Shown: piece by piece, positions 1 to 9,975 of the stretch
How the letters are laid out: the number at the start of each line of letters is the position of its first letter
Numbering within the stretch: position 1 is the stretch's first letter
DNA from: Micropterix aruncella
Taxonomy: Eukaryota > Arthropoda > Insecta > Lepidoptera > Micropterigidae
Assembly (NCBI GenBank): GCA_944548615.1
Contig: OX155963.1
Coordinates: 27,605,336 to 27,669,335 of the forward strand
Direction of reading: 5' to 3'
Length of the DNA: 64,000 nucleotides
The notes under the pieces: model-generated
Databases searched by the model: none
Told to the model about the DNA's origin: nothing
What the model saw: only the letters and a program-made list of their open reading frames with translations
Translations under genes and position numbers: made by a program

Positions 1-3000
1 ACGCTCTGAGGAGGGATAGGGACCCCGACACCACGGGTAAGAAACGCGGCGGAGGTGTTCTCGTAGGAGTACGAAGGGAGTTAAACGCTTTCAGCAGGGA
101 CGATTGGAGCCCGACGAATGCTGAATGGTTCTGGTTTACCATTCCGTCCACATCGCTCATAGCAGACACAGATTTGCATATCGCATGTGTCTATATCACT
201 GGCGAGGAACACGATAGATTAGTGCAGGAGTTTGTAGAATTAATGTGTGATCTCGTTCAAAACCATCCCGCAGACAAATTCTTAGTGGTAGGGGATTTTA
301 ATCTCCCAGCGTTAACATGGAGAGATGATGACGATGATAATTACACTAACGCCGGTACTATCGGTTCTATTTTTCTTGATCATGTAGCCTTCGCTGGTCT
401 TATTCAATTTAATTATATAGCAAATGCAACAAATAGAATCTTGGACTTAGCTCTTGCGAATTTTGACATAGAAATTGAACGAGCCTTAAATCCTTTAGTG
501 AAAGAAGATGTTCATCACCCGTCATTTGACATTTTCGTTCCGAACCTTAGATACAAACCTCTTATAACTCCAGCTATCTCTCGAAATAACTTCTCAAAGG
601 CGGATTATCCATCTCTCAATTACTATTTATCACTTATCGACTGGGACAATGTTTTATTGACAGATAACTTAGACAACGCTATTGGTGTATTCTATACTAC
701 AATTGGCGCAGGGATCGATTTGCATGTTCCGAGGCAAAAAGTGATATCTAGTAAATATCCAAAGTGGTTCTCGCCAGCTCTAATCAATATTATAAAAGAG
801 AAGATTAAATACCACCGAAAGTGGAGGCGGTACGGGAATCCGCTCGATTATGATGCCTTTTCCTTGCTACGATCGCGACAGAAATCCATGCAGAAAACAT
901 GTTATCACTCTTATATTGCAAACAGCGAGAATAGTATAACCAAGAATCCAAAGCAATTTTGGGCATATGTAAAGGGTATTAAAAAAGATCACGCTCTGCC
1001 TAGCCGTATGAAACTCAACGGTGTCTTTGCAACGGAGGGCCAAGCGATTAGCGAAAGCTTTGCCGATTATTTTAAATCGACATACATCACCGGGCAACCT
1101 GTCAATGTAATGCCGGTTAGTGACAATCTAGATACAATTTGTGGTTTAAGTAATATCCAAATCATCGAATCTCAAGTCCTAAAGTATCTTATGAATTTAG
1201 ACCGCAATAAAGGACCTGGTAGCGATGGTATACCACCTATTTTTGCCATCAACTGTGCGAAGGAACTTTCCCGGCCACTAACATTGCTCTTTCGACGCTC
1301 TATTAATGAGGGCGTATTTCCTTCTGCTTGGAAAGAAGCCATCGTCGTACCGGTACATAAAGGAGGCGCCAAAAACTGCGTAGAAAACTATAGGCCTATT
1401 TCAATATTGCCAGTTTTTAGCAAGCTCTTGGAAAAGGTTGTTTACGACCAGCTATATCAAGCTCTCGCTAGCTCGTTCACAGAGCACCAACACGGGTTTC
1501 TTAAAAATCGGTCGGTTGTTACAAATCTCGCTCATTTTACTGATTATACTTTAGGACGTATGGATCGGCGTATTCAGGTGGACGCGATATATACTGACTT
1601 CTCAAAGGCCTTTGATCGTGTCAATCATGTTGAGCTAATAGCTCGTCTGTCGTCTATGGGCATACATGGAGATCTGTTAAGGTGGATAGCATCCTACGTT
1701 TTCAAGCGAAGGCAGGCCGTTGTCGTTGGTGGATTTAGATCTAGTTTCTTTGGCATTGAGTCTGGTGTTCCACAGGGATCCCATTTAGGGCCTTTGCTTT
1801 TTAATGTTTATATTAACGACATCGGTACTTGCTTTAATCACTGCGACTATCTCCTTTACGCAGATGATTTGAAAATCTTCATGGGAGTGAAGAACCATGG
1901 CGACTGTCAACTGATCCAGGAAGATCTGAATCGTTTCACTCGTTTTTGTGAACAGCGTAAACTTTCTTTAAATGTAGCTAAGTGCCATAAAATCTCATTT
2001 TCGCGAAATGTCAATATTATTAACTTTAAATATACAATTGGCAATGATGAAATTCTGGAAGTAGATCGAGTGCGTGATCTAGGAGTCATCTTAGATCGCA
2101 AGCTTTTAATGGATAAGCACATTGATTCAGTCGTCAACAGGGCTTACAGCACCCTCGGTTTTATTATGAGAGTTTGTAAACCTCTTAAAAACACTCATTC
2201 TTTGACAACGGTTTATGTTGCATACGTACGCAGCCTGCTTGAATTTGCTTCTAATATTTGGTCTCCACAGTATGCTACATACAAGCTGAGGATTGAGCGT
2301 ATTCAAAAACGATTTATACGTCATCTAAATTACCGCTTATTTTCCAACGGCTTGTCGTACGCTGAAAGTCTGCAACGCTACGGTTTAGAGACATTAGAGG
2401 ACCGGCGAGTAGTGTCAGATATGTCGTTTCTACATAAAATTGTTCATACTGGGTTGGACAGTTCATACCTCCTGAGTAGGGTGAGCATACGAGCGCCTTC
2501 CCGACTCGCACGTGCTCACTCAACTTTTTACGTACCAAGGTTCAACACTAACTATGGTTCCAATTCGTTATTGCCGCGCGTTATGCATGCATACAATGTA
2601 TGCTTTAACGATATTGACATATTTAACCATCAGAATAGTCGATCCTTTGTTAAGGAGGTACGTGAAAAGCTGATTATCAGATCGGATTGAATTAGCATGC
2701 ACAAGCACTCACAAGCACATTCGCACTACAGATACACACACCCACACACACATACATACACGCACACACACATACAAACACACATATACACACCCTCACA
2801 CATACACGCTCTCCATCACACAAACACACACTAACATCCATACACTCGCACCTAGCAATTTTAACCGTTACTTTTAAATTCTTTTTGGTATTATTTATTT
2901 TGTATTGTTTAGCATATTTTGTAATCCTTATATAGCAAATAATTTAAAACATCATTGGCTTTGTTACTGGTGTATATATTATGCTTATACGTATTTTTTT

Positions 3001-3046
3001 ATGCTGTATGTTTTTAAGAAAAATAAAATAAATAAATAAAATAATA
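1..3046 (+). mobile_element. Non-LTR retrotransposon (Jockey/CR1-like LINE), 5' end outside window
   Basis: The element carries an endonuclease/reverse transcriptase ORF (to 2690) and then a 3' UTR. The UTR has a CA-rich low-complexity stretch (about 2696-2850), an AT-rich segment, and an (AATA)n-type tail ending near 3046. The tail type and domain order are those of Jockey-superfamily LINEs; the exact clade is inference. The 5' end lies before base 1, so length and 5' truncation cannot be judged. Next to it is the 3' terminus of a minus-strand Helitron at 3069. Confidence 0.88.
3..2690 (+). CDS. LINE ORF2: apurinic-like endonuclease + reverse transcriptase (5' partial)
   Basis: The frame is open from base 3 without a stop; the first internal Met is at 174. 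Nucleotides 45-80 encode RGGGVLVGVRREL, a core strand of the LINE APE-type endonuclease. GDFNLPALTW, the endonuclease active-site motif, follows around 291-320. The reverse transcriptase then runs in order: GPGSDGIPP (about 1212), YRPISILP (about 1390), DFSKAFDRV with a catalytic Asp (about 1599), GVPQGSHLGPLLF (about 1764) and YADD with the two catalytic Asp residues (about 1857). The C-terminal part has RLRIERIQKRF-like and AHSTFYVPRFNTNYG-like segments typical of LINE RT tails. The protein would nick target DNA and copy LINE RNA by target-primed reverse transcription. No frameshift or stop interrupts about 895 codons, so the copy looks young. No RNase H domain is seen. Confidence 0.92.
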   Translation, partial: ALRRDRDPDTTGKKRGGGVLVGVRRELNAFSRDDWSPTNAEWFWFTIPSTSLIADTDLHIACVYITGEEHDRLVQEFVELMCDLVQNHPADKFLVVGDFNLPALTWRDDDDDNYTNAGTIGSIFLDHVAFAGLIQFNYIANATNRILDLALANFDIEIERALNPLVKEDVHHPSFDIFVPNLRYKPLITPAISRNNFSKADYPSLNYYLSLIDWDNVLLTDNLDNAIGVFYTTIGAGIDLHVPRQKVISSKYPKWFSPALINIIKEKIKYHRKWRRYGNPLDYDAFSLLRSRQKSMQKTCYHSYIANSENSITKNPKQFWAYVKGIKKDHALPSRMKLNGVFATEGQAISESFADYFKSTYITGQPVNVMPVSDNLDTICGLSNIQIIESQVLKYLMNLDRNKGPGSDGIPPIFAINCAKELSRPLTLLFRRSINEGVFPSAWKEAIVVPVHKGGAKNCVENYRPISILPVFSKLLEKVVYDQLYQALASSFTEHQHGFLKNRSVVTNLAHFTDYTLGRMDRRIQVDAIYTDFSKAFDRVNHVELIARLSSMGIHGDLLRWIASYVFKRRQAVVVGGFRSSFFGIESGVPQGSHLGPLLFNVYINDIGTCFNHCDYLLYADDLKIFMGVKNHGDCQLIQEDLNRFTRFCEQRKLSLNVAKCHKISFSRNVNIINFKYTIGNDEILEVDRVRDLGVILDRKLLMDKHIDSVVNRAYSTLGFIMRVCKPLKNTHSLTTVYVAYVRSLLEFASNIWSPQYATYKLRIERIQKRFIRHLNYRLFSNGLSYAESLQRYGLETLEDRRVVSDMSFLHKIVHTGLDSSYLLSRVSIRAPSRLARAHSTFYVPRFNTNYGSNSLLPRVMHAYNVCFNDIDIFNHQNSRSFVKEVREKLIIRSD

Positions 3047-3559
3047 TTTGTACTCAACACATGTATAACTAGCTGACCCGTGCCCACTTCGTTTTGCGGT
3101 AAAACTTTTTATCTGTGATGAAATTATGAGTGTGGTTCGGTTAGTACTGAGTGCTATGATTTATTTCCTGACTGCCAAAAGAAGGGTTATATTTTTACTG
3201 CATATGTATGTATGTATTTGCATGCCAATTTGACTATAATACCGTTATTTGCGAGTGTCTTCTTGTGAGTGTCTTATTTGTGAGCGTAATATCTTTTTGA
3301 CTATTTATGCAGTAAAAGGGAATTTATTATATGTAGTAAAAGGGAAAAGTCTTTTGTTTTAAACACTTGAGACGATACATTTACTTATTTTGATAAGAAT
3401 TCATAAATGTTGATAATATGACCAATAAACATGACCTAACGATTTAAATTATTATTTTAATAAAAATACTACTTTTTGTGACTTTAACATAAAAGTTAAA
3501 CATATGCTGTCGCTGACTTTTTTGTAGACATTATCAAGCTCTACAACTTTTCTCTAGAA

Positions 3560-4611
3560 TCTATATAATAAAAATGAGTCGGGTTTTATGTATGTTACCT
3601 AATAACTCACGAGCGCCTGGCCCGATTTGAACGATTCTTTTTTTGTTTTGTTCGTAATCATTTCGGTGTTGCTATAGGATATAAAAAAATTGGAAAATCT
3701 CTCGGAAAAGTGAGAAAAATGAGAAAAACCAAAAATTATTTTAGTGCCGAGCTTGATCATAGATGGCGTTGTTTGACAAGAATAAGAATACGAAAAATTC
3801 GAAAATCAAGATGGCGGCTCGGCGCGAAAACTGACATTTGACAGTTGAATTTTTTCATAGCGTTTTCGTGATTCTGAAGATAAATCAACTGAATTAACTT
3901 AATTTGTGTAATTCGTGAATGTTTTTCCAGGTTTAGCACATTTATAATTTTTCACAGTTATACCCTTGCGCAGACGCTCCAATCTCAGCAAATTGACCGC
4001 TCCAGCAAGACGACAAGACGACAAAGAGACAGGAGGAACTGAAAGCGATGAGCATCGCCAAGAATTGAATGAAGCGGCACGGATCCGTAATGTTGCAGTG
4101 CGAAGACGATTGAATTTGAGACAAAACACATACAGAGAGGCATTCTAAATATTATAATCTGGCGATACAATACAGCGATTATAAATGAGTGCAAATTGGA
4201 GAAATGGATCATTTCTGCCAATATTGCAATGCCTTGAAGTAACGCCACGAACCACTCGGTTTGTGTAGCGCAGGGAGTAAAATAAGACTGACATTATTGG
4301 TTCCACCACCAGAACCATTTCTATATAAAAACATTAATAACTGGCAGAAAAAATAACGTTTTGACGCTGACAGTTAAAATTATCCAAATTTGAATCTATA
4401 AGCCGTGGTCAAATTTCGATCTACGAGTATGTTTCACGATAAAATTACGACTCAAACCAATTTTTACATTATTCGTATTTTTCATTTGTGACATATTTAA
4501 AAACTTATTAATAAATAAATAAACGTTGTAAAATAAATATACTTCATATTTCCTTGCTGAGCGCTATTTATTAATAAATTGCACCCGTGCGAAGCCGGGG
4601 CGGATCGCTAG
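3560..4611 (+). mobile_element. Nested Helitron, about 1.05 kb
   Basis: The element begins TCTATATAATAAAAATGAG at 3560 and ends CGGATCGCTAG at 4611, with A before and T after. The GC-rich segment at about 4581-4605 can form the short 3' hairpin. The related copy at 34940-35653 lacks this block: its sequence runs straight across the point corresponding to 3559/4612 (around 35195-35200 on the opposite strand). That paralogous empty site fixes both borders. The element carries a decayed piece of Helitron replicase (3966-4330). Confidence 0.82.
3966..4330 (+). pseudogene. Remnant of Helitron replicase N-terminal region (Helitron_like_N)
   Basis: Three separated frames retain recognisable blocks. 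An Arg-rich stretch (3966-4148) begins MRRRSNLSKLTAPARRQDD and contains the R/E-rich pattern of Helitron protein N-termini. Bases 4195-4239 encode IGEMDHFCQYCNALK, matching the conserved cysteine motif of Helitron_like_N. Bases 4258-4320 encode GLCSAGSKIRL followed by PPPEPF, the next conserved block. Stops and frameshifts lie between the blocks, and the catalytic HUH and helicase parts are absent. It therefore cannot make a working replicase and records the autonomous parent of this element. Confidence 0.72.
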
Positions 4612-4868
4612 TTTAATAATATAACTCTCATCGCACGGCAGCGTTAGTTAGAAACGTTTTCTGTCGACCGCTTATTCTCCGACTTACTTTGCAAATCCGA
4701 CTACCATGAAAAAGTCTTTTCATTTTTCGGATTAATATATAACCTCACAAACACTCACAAATAACGTGGCTTCCTATTGGTAATAGAATTTTCAAAATCG
4801 GTTTAGTTGATCCAGAGATTACTTCCTACAACGTCACAAACTTTACCTCTTTATAATATTAGTATAGA

Positions 4869-5016
4869 TAGTATAGATTACGACACGGTCGCGGTTCCAT
4901 ACCTATGTCGTATTATGTCTTTAACTATTTATGCAGTAAAAGGGAATAGTCTTTTGTTTTAAACGATTGAGACGATAAATATACTTATTTTGATAAGAAT
5001 TCATAATTGTTGACTA
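4869..5016. repeat. Second, partial copy of a Helitron internal segment
   Basis: Bases about 4917-5016 repeat about 3299-3413, including 'ctatttatgcagtaaaaggg', the ttttgttttaaac block, and a run ending in 'gataagaattcata'. The copy directly abuts the outer Helitron's 5' end, so it is either a fragment of another family member or a local duplication. Bases 4869-4916 show nothing recognisable. Confidence 0.6.
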
Positions 5017-6120
5017 GAGTACTTTTAGTATTCAAGAGACACATCGAGATAAAGATAAAGGTAGAAAAAATATAACTAACGATAGAATGTAAATTCCTAA
5101 AATAAGCTTTTTCAAAAAAAATCGTCAGCCACGTTTCAAAATATTTTTGATTTTAGAGTGTATTGTGTATTTGCTTAAACAACGCCATGCATATAAGACT
5201 GCGTAGGGCGGCAAAAGTACCGAGCAGAAGCAATTAATTAATCGCTTGAAAAATTGACATGATTTATTGACAGGCAACATGACGCATCGCGCACTGCTGC
5301 ACGTTGTAAATTGTAGCATCCTCGTTCGATGGCAAAGGTATAGACAAGTATAGAGCAGCGATTCTAAACCAGTGGTCCGCGAAGCTCTGCATATTGTTTT
5401 ACTTACAAAAAAACGTGTTAAGGCTAAATTACCTCGTGTAAACCCGAGGTAAGTAAATTGATAGAGGAAACCTTGTTTACAAGCATAATTTAGATGAGAT
5501 CCTGTGAATCCAAAAAATTGATTTCTGCAAAAATGCTTGTGTGTGTCAAAAATACACTGTGTCTCAAAAACTACAATTAAGATCAAATTATATACAAAAA
5601 TACGTAAACATACGTTCGTCTTTATGCCGAGATTTCAAAAGCGGTAAGAAATATCTTTTATTTTATTACAAAATTGCGGCCTTGCCAAAATAAAACAACC
5701 CTACAAAAACAAATACGTATACTTTAAAATTCTGAGAAAATTGCCTACAACTCTTTTTTACGTCACTTTTTTCACAGCATCTTCAGCGGGTTGCATTATA
5801 TGTGTACTGATTATATAATATATAATTGTTATAACCTAAAATTTTAATAGTTCAAAACTTCGTTAGTATTATTGATACAATAGAAATCAACCCTGTCTTA
5901 AAATTCTGAGAATAATTGCTCCAAGTTTGCTGGAAGTTTATCGAATATCTTTGGTAGTTTACGAATTTCATAAATAAAACTTTAAAGTGATGGGTAGAAT
6001 ACGAAGAATTTGAATTTCGGACCGGAAAATCGTTATTATTATAGTCGATAACTAGAACAGCGACGCTATGTTTTGTGTTTCATTAAGACAACATTTAAGA
6101 AAGTATGTAATAGCGTGTAC
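5017..6120. other. Unclassified AT-rich region with a 153-codon minus-strand ORF and a hAT-like motif
   Basis: A minus-strand open frame covers 5125-5586 (153 codons). Its product shows no domain I recognise, and its Cys/Phe/Leu-rich make-up looks like chance translation. At 5355-5390 the plus strand reads 'cagcgattctaaaccagtgg' and then tccgcgaa, which resembles the terminal sequence of hAT transposons. No matching inverted terminus was found nearby. The rest is AT-rich with no feature I can name. Confidence 0.3.
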
Positions 6121-6382
6121 CAAATACTTTAAAAAAATGTTTTTCGATAGTTAAGAGCCCTTTCGTGGCATGGCATGAAAAACGGAAAAAATCAACAGAT
6201 ACTAAATTCCTTGTTGTGATAAAATGGTGTATATTTTTACAAAATACTAAAGACTTTTAAAACACAGAAAAATCATAAATATCTACCATTTTTATATCAA
6301 GGAGTTTAAAGTCTGTTGATTTTGCCTGTCTATTTTGCCTTTCCGCGTAAGCGCTCTTAAAGTATTTTCTTATCTGTAATTC
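6121..6382. mobile_element. MITE-like inverted-repeat element
   Basis: The left arm at 6151-6213 is an imperfect reverse complement of the right arm at 6298-6360. Shared blocks are ttaagagc at the outside and atcaacaga and tccttg towards the inside. About 84 bp of AT-rich sequence separates the arms, and there is no ORF. The terminus and target duplication are unclear. The right arm plus flank (6311-6382) is repeated exactly at 6681-6752. Confidence 0.55.
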
Positions 6383-6680
6383 CATTTGGCTGCACATTTG
6401 AATAAGTAAACTTAAAAATTGATGGAGTATATGTAGCTAATAATATAATCGCTAACTGCAGAAAGGGAATGACTACTTTTTTTTTAAATTTTGCAGTAGA
6501 CACAAAAAAGATGTAGTTACTGAAAAATTTTGACCTATTGCTAAAACAACACATTTTTTTTTTTTGGAAAACATGAAAATAATGTATTATCTTATTTAAT
6601 TTCGTTTATTGGGAGACATACGGTCGGTTAGAATATATTTATTTGTTTTAGCCGTTTGACTAATACGTAAGCCGTTAAAG
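6383..6680. other. AT-rich spacer between the two 72-bp repeat copies
   Basis: Low-complexity AT-rich DNA with poly-T runs (for example 6477-6486 and 6554-6565). No supported gene is present. Confidence 0.4.
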
Positions 6681-6752
6681 GTCTGTTGATTTTGCCTGTC
6701 TATTTTGCCTTTCCGCGTAAGCGCTCTTAAAGTATTTTCTTATCTGTAATTC
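6681..6752. repeat. 72-bp direct repeat of the MITE right arm
   Basis: By eye it is identical to 6311-6382, starting 'gtctgttgattttgcctgtc' and ending ctgtaattc, at a distance of 370 bp. A solo arm with no left arm nearby points to local duplication or to a second, truncated element. Confidence 0.8.
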
Positions 6753-7485
6753 ATTATTATTGTTGTATTAATGTACATGTATTAATGTTCCACCCACAAA
6801 CCTATTGTTGAGAGAAATCTATTAATAAAAATACCACCAAATCGTTATACTCCTGTAGAATTTCGCTTCTTCTTGAGTATATCAAGAAGTGGTAAGCGAC
6901 TAAAGATATTATATTTAAATGTTTCCTTAAAGGTCAAGAACCACTGATACCGAGGGCGAAAAATGCCGGGCGTCAGTTAACGTGGCCTCGCATGCAATTC
7001 AAAAAGAGAGGAATCGCATGCTCGATCGCATTTCGCATCTGTCTCAATGAAAACGGTATTTTCTGAACTGCCTCTGGAGAAACTCATATCTACGTAATGA
7101 TCAAACTCGTATATCAAAGAAGAATATTTACAGTCGAGTCGATTTGATTGTAACACGTCACAATAATATATGGGGGGTTGGGTGCCATCCAACATAATAT
7201 GGGAAAAAAACCTAATGAAAGACCAGCGTCTTTCCGATATCACCTTCACAAAATACTCTGATTAATAATGGTCTGAATCTTTCCAGAAGAACTTTCCAAT
7301 ATATTCATTGAGGGAGGTACTGGTGAGGCAGTTTTAAGAGACGAAGAGTGGAAATAGATTACCTACTGCCATTTTTTTGGAAATTATAGAGTTTATTTTG
7401 TGTTATAATACCGTTTCTCTGTGGTCAACGAATATCTCTGATATATTGGTATTGCCACTTTTATCGACAAAAAAAATTTTTTTTT
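6753..7485. other. Unclassified region
   Basis: Mixed-composition DNA. A short minus-strand frame at 6977-7249 has no recognisable product. No repeat partner was found elsewhere in the window. Confidence 0.3.
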
Positions 7486-7783
7486 CTTTTGTGAACTAAA
7501 ATAGGAACTTAGTTCAACCGAACGAGACAGAGCAATACGTTAGAACGGAATATGAAATGAATTGTCGTCGATTTTCCCGCACCAAAACTACCCGTCAAAC
7601 TTATAGACGCCCGAATAAGTTTGAACACAATTCGGTGTTAGATTTAGCTGATTTATCTTCGGTGGGTAGTTTAATCCGGGATAGTGACAACCGTTCATTT
7701 CACATTCCGCTCTGACGTACTGCTCTGTCTCGTTCACACGAACTAATTTCTGATTTTAGTTCAAGAGAAACGCAATCGAGCCC
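7486..7783. mobile_element. MITE family M1, copy 1 (left terminus eroded)
   Basis: Long imperfect terminal inverted repeats face each other. On the left, from 7491, gtgaactaaaa, ttagttca and 'gaacgagacagagcaatacg' follow in order. The right arm, ending cgcaatcgagccc at 7783, is its reverse complement. The outer 15-20 bp of the left terminus are replaced by poly-A/T sequence. A more complete copy is at 46674-46968. There is no ORF, so it would depend on a transposase supplied elsewhere. Confidence 0.75.
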
Positions 7784-7969
7784 AATATAGCAAAGAATCA
7801 TTAGGACCTACGTTAGATGGAATACTTTTAAAGTTTCCCTTTCTCGTGCCTGAAAAGAAATAACAACCATCGTATATAGTAGATTCCGTTTTTGATAATT
7901 GTATGATTTTCTAAATAATAGGAAAAATCTTTATAGTCAACTTTCGCATCTGACACGTTTGTTGACTTT
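7784..7969. other. Spacer between MITE M1 and mariner relic
   Basis: AT-rich, with no recognisable feature. Confidence 0.3.
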
Positions 7970-8690
7970 GGTAAAACTGTATCGATAAAAAAACGCCATG
8001 GTAAACATGCTAATCTGACAGCCAGGCTAATCGAATAGAGATTTTAATTACCAAAATAGTAACGTTACTTGTCAAGTATTTTGCTTGTTATGTACCTGTC
8101 AAGCCTTGAATTTCTTTGGAGTTGGAGACACGGAGAATAGGTCAAATACTGTTTTGTTTCAGGTTCGTACTGGTGAAGCCATGTTTCATCAATAGTTATA
8201 AATCGCCCCATAAAACGGTCAGAATCAGTTGTAACAAATGCAAAAAGCGTTGCAAAATCTTCAGTCTAGTTTTTTCCTGCGAATCCGTAAGCATTCTAGG
8301 TACCAAGCGTGCGGATACCTTTTCAACCCTAAGCGATCATGCAAAATACTATGCTCTTTACCTATCGTAATCTTCACTTCTTCAGTAATAAAATGAATCG
8401 TGATACGACGTTCCGCCAAAACAATTTTTAAGCATTTCTTCAGTAACTTCCGACTGCCGTAGGGCGAACAAAGCGAGGGTCATCGTTAGCTGAAGTTCCA
8501 CGCCCAAACTCAGCCCACTAACGTGCAACCGCAAAATGGGGGGGGATCATCAACCCTCTAATGTATTTGTTAGTCTTGAAATACTCGCTCCGTACATTTT
8601 TTTTCAACCAAAGGTATTCAATTACCGCTCGAAATTTCTTTTTTTTATTTTCGCCAACCAGCTTTGACAAGATGCAAACAAATAACCCTC
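7970..8690 (-). pseudogene. Decayed mariner (Tc1/mariner superfamily) transposase
   Basis: Read on the minus strand from about 8690 downwards, several mariner blocks survive in shifting frames. FRAVIEYLWLKK is the N-terminal helix-turn-helix. EFGRGTSANDDPRFVRP is the linker with the RP-rich block. ERRITIHFITEE and HDRLGLK come next. VSARLVPRMLTDSQEKTRL is the WVPRxLT-type motif. GRFITIDETWLHQYEPET (about 8165-8220) contains the first catalytic Asp. A further block, MFTMAFF, lies around 7985-8012. Frameshifts and stops separate the blocks, so no active enzyme is possible. The order matches a full mariner transposase. Terminal repeats were not identified. An RTE LINE inserted just upstream of its 5' end. 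Confidence 0.8.
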
Positions 8691-8776
8691 ATTTAAAATA
8701 AACAAAATAAAAGCAGTTTTGGTTTTTTACAACATTCTAACGGATGTATGAGCGATGCCTGCAATTATTTATCTTT

Positions 8777-9336
8777 ATATGTTTATAAAGAAAAATAAAG
8801 ATTCTTCGGGAAGCTGAGCTTCGTGCTGAAGTCCAGAATTCCCCAATCGCTCAAGACATAGGTGTATAATCAGTGCGTGTTACCGGCTATGACGTATGCT
8901 TGTGAGACATGGACACTGACTGCTGGGATGATCCACGAGCTTAAGGTGGTGCAGCGTAACATGGAGCGAGTCATGCTCGGCATGTCGTCGCGCGATCGAG
9001 TCCGAAACGAGCTCATCAGGCAGCGCACGAAGGTGGTCGACGTGGGTCAAAGAGTGGCCAAGCTGACATGGGCTTGGGCCGGCCACGCGGCCCGACGACA
9101 CTACGAACGGTGGAGCAAACGCGTTTTGGAGTGGAGACCCCGGCTAGGCAGAAGAAGTGTGGGCAGACCACCGGCCCGATGGTCCGATGACATCAAGGAG
9201 ACAGTTGGACCTGTCTGGATGAGGGAAACGGACAACCGATCCGGATGGAGAGTGATTGGAGAGGCGTATGGCCAACGGTGGGCGAATGCGCGCTGATGAT
9301 GATGAAGAAGAAGAAGAAGAAGAATATGTTTATAAA
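8777..9336 (+). mobile_element. RTE-clade LINE, 5'-truncated, with target-site duplication
   Basis: The C-terminal RTE ORF (8806-9296) is followed by a (GATGAT)(GAAGAA)n tail at 9295-9323, the usual microsatellite 3' end of RTE elements. The 13-mer atatgtttataaa occurs at 8777-8789 and again at 9324-9336, flanking the copy as a target-site duplication. About 16 extra bases (8790-8805) lie between the upstream duplication and the first recognisable RTE codon. They may be filler added at the 5' junction. Confidence 0.85.
8806..9296 (+). pseudogene. RTE reverse transcriptase, C-terminal fragment
   Basis: The reading frame gives GKLSFVLKSRIPQSLKT, a TAG stop at 8860-8862, and then VYNQCVLPAMTYACETWTLT through to WANAR. 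This is the conserved tail downstream of the RTE RT domain, including RRSVGRPPARWSDD. The polymerase core and endonuclease are missing through 5' truncation, and the internal stop shows decay. The fragment has no catalytic residues. GC content is clearly higher than in the flanks, as expected for an inserted coding segment. Confidence 0.88.
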
Positions 9337-9975
9337 TGGTTTATTACTCATTATCACTTTTATTTAAACGCCCCTCGTACTAGTGAATTGTAAAATTCGA
9401 GAAACGGGGTACCATCGTCAAAGGTCAGAAAAAGTACGGACTGAAGAAGAAGTCTCGCGTATCGATTTTCCCATATTTATTTATAATAAATATCCACGTA
9501 ATTTTAATAATCAATGAGAATGAAGACTCAACTCCTCACCCCTCGAAAGTTATTAATTTCCGGCATTTGTTATTCAAGAAGCCATATACAGAGGTTTCGG
9601 TTTGGGCTTGTTCTATTGTAACTGAAATGAGTTTCATCCTTCTTTGATAATTTTGACACTCGATAATTTCACGGCCGTGTCGTGTCATTAAAGTCGATGT
9701 GAGTCGTAGATGTGGAATTAAAAAACCTTTTTTTTTAATAAGAAATGCTTTTTAACCCTTTGGTAATCTTTGCGGTAGAGTATGGATTTTTTTGATACAT
9801 ACAACTGTTAAAGAGCGATGTAAATAAAATGTATGGCAAGTTTTGAGATAAATTGATGGAACGTAAGTGTCCCTGTGGTCCATAAAGATGCAAAGTTACA
9901 ACTTTTTCCAAACTTTTCTAAACTCAGAAATCAAATGTACTAAAAGAAGTAATAAAGGATATATCGCCGGGACAC
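9337..9975. other. Unclassified region
   Basis: AT-rich DNA without a supportable feature. Confidence 0.3.

Larger units (their letters stand above)
3069..4868 (-). mobile_element. Helitron (non-autonomous), minus strand, interrupted by a second Helitron
   Basis: Read on the minus strand, the element starts TCTATACTAATATTATAAAG just below 4868, preceded by A. It ends in CTAG at 3069-3072, with T following, as Helitrons inserting between A and T do. The GC-rich stretch before CTAG (about 3073-3100) is the usual hairpin zone. A second copy of this family lies at 34940-35653 on the plus strand and matches through the body. No Rep/helicase ORF of its own is visible. The body is split at 3559/4612 by another Helitron. 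Confidence 0.75.

Noticed and set aside
5355..5390. hAT transposon
   Set aside because: One end-like motif only. No opposite terminus, 8-bp duplication or transposase block was found.
5125..5586. 153-codon minus-strand ORF as a gene
   Set aside because: No domain, no promoter context and odd composition. Kept only as part of an unclassified region.
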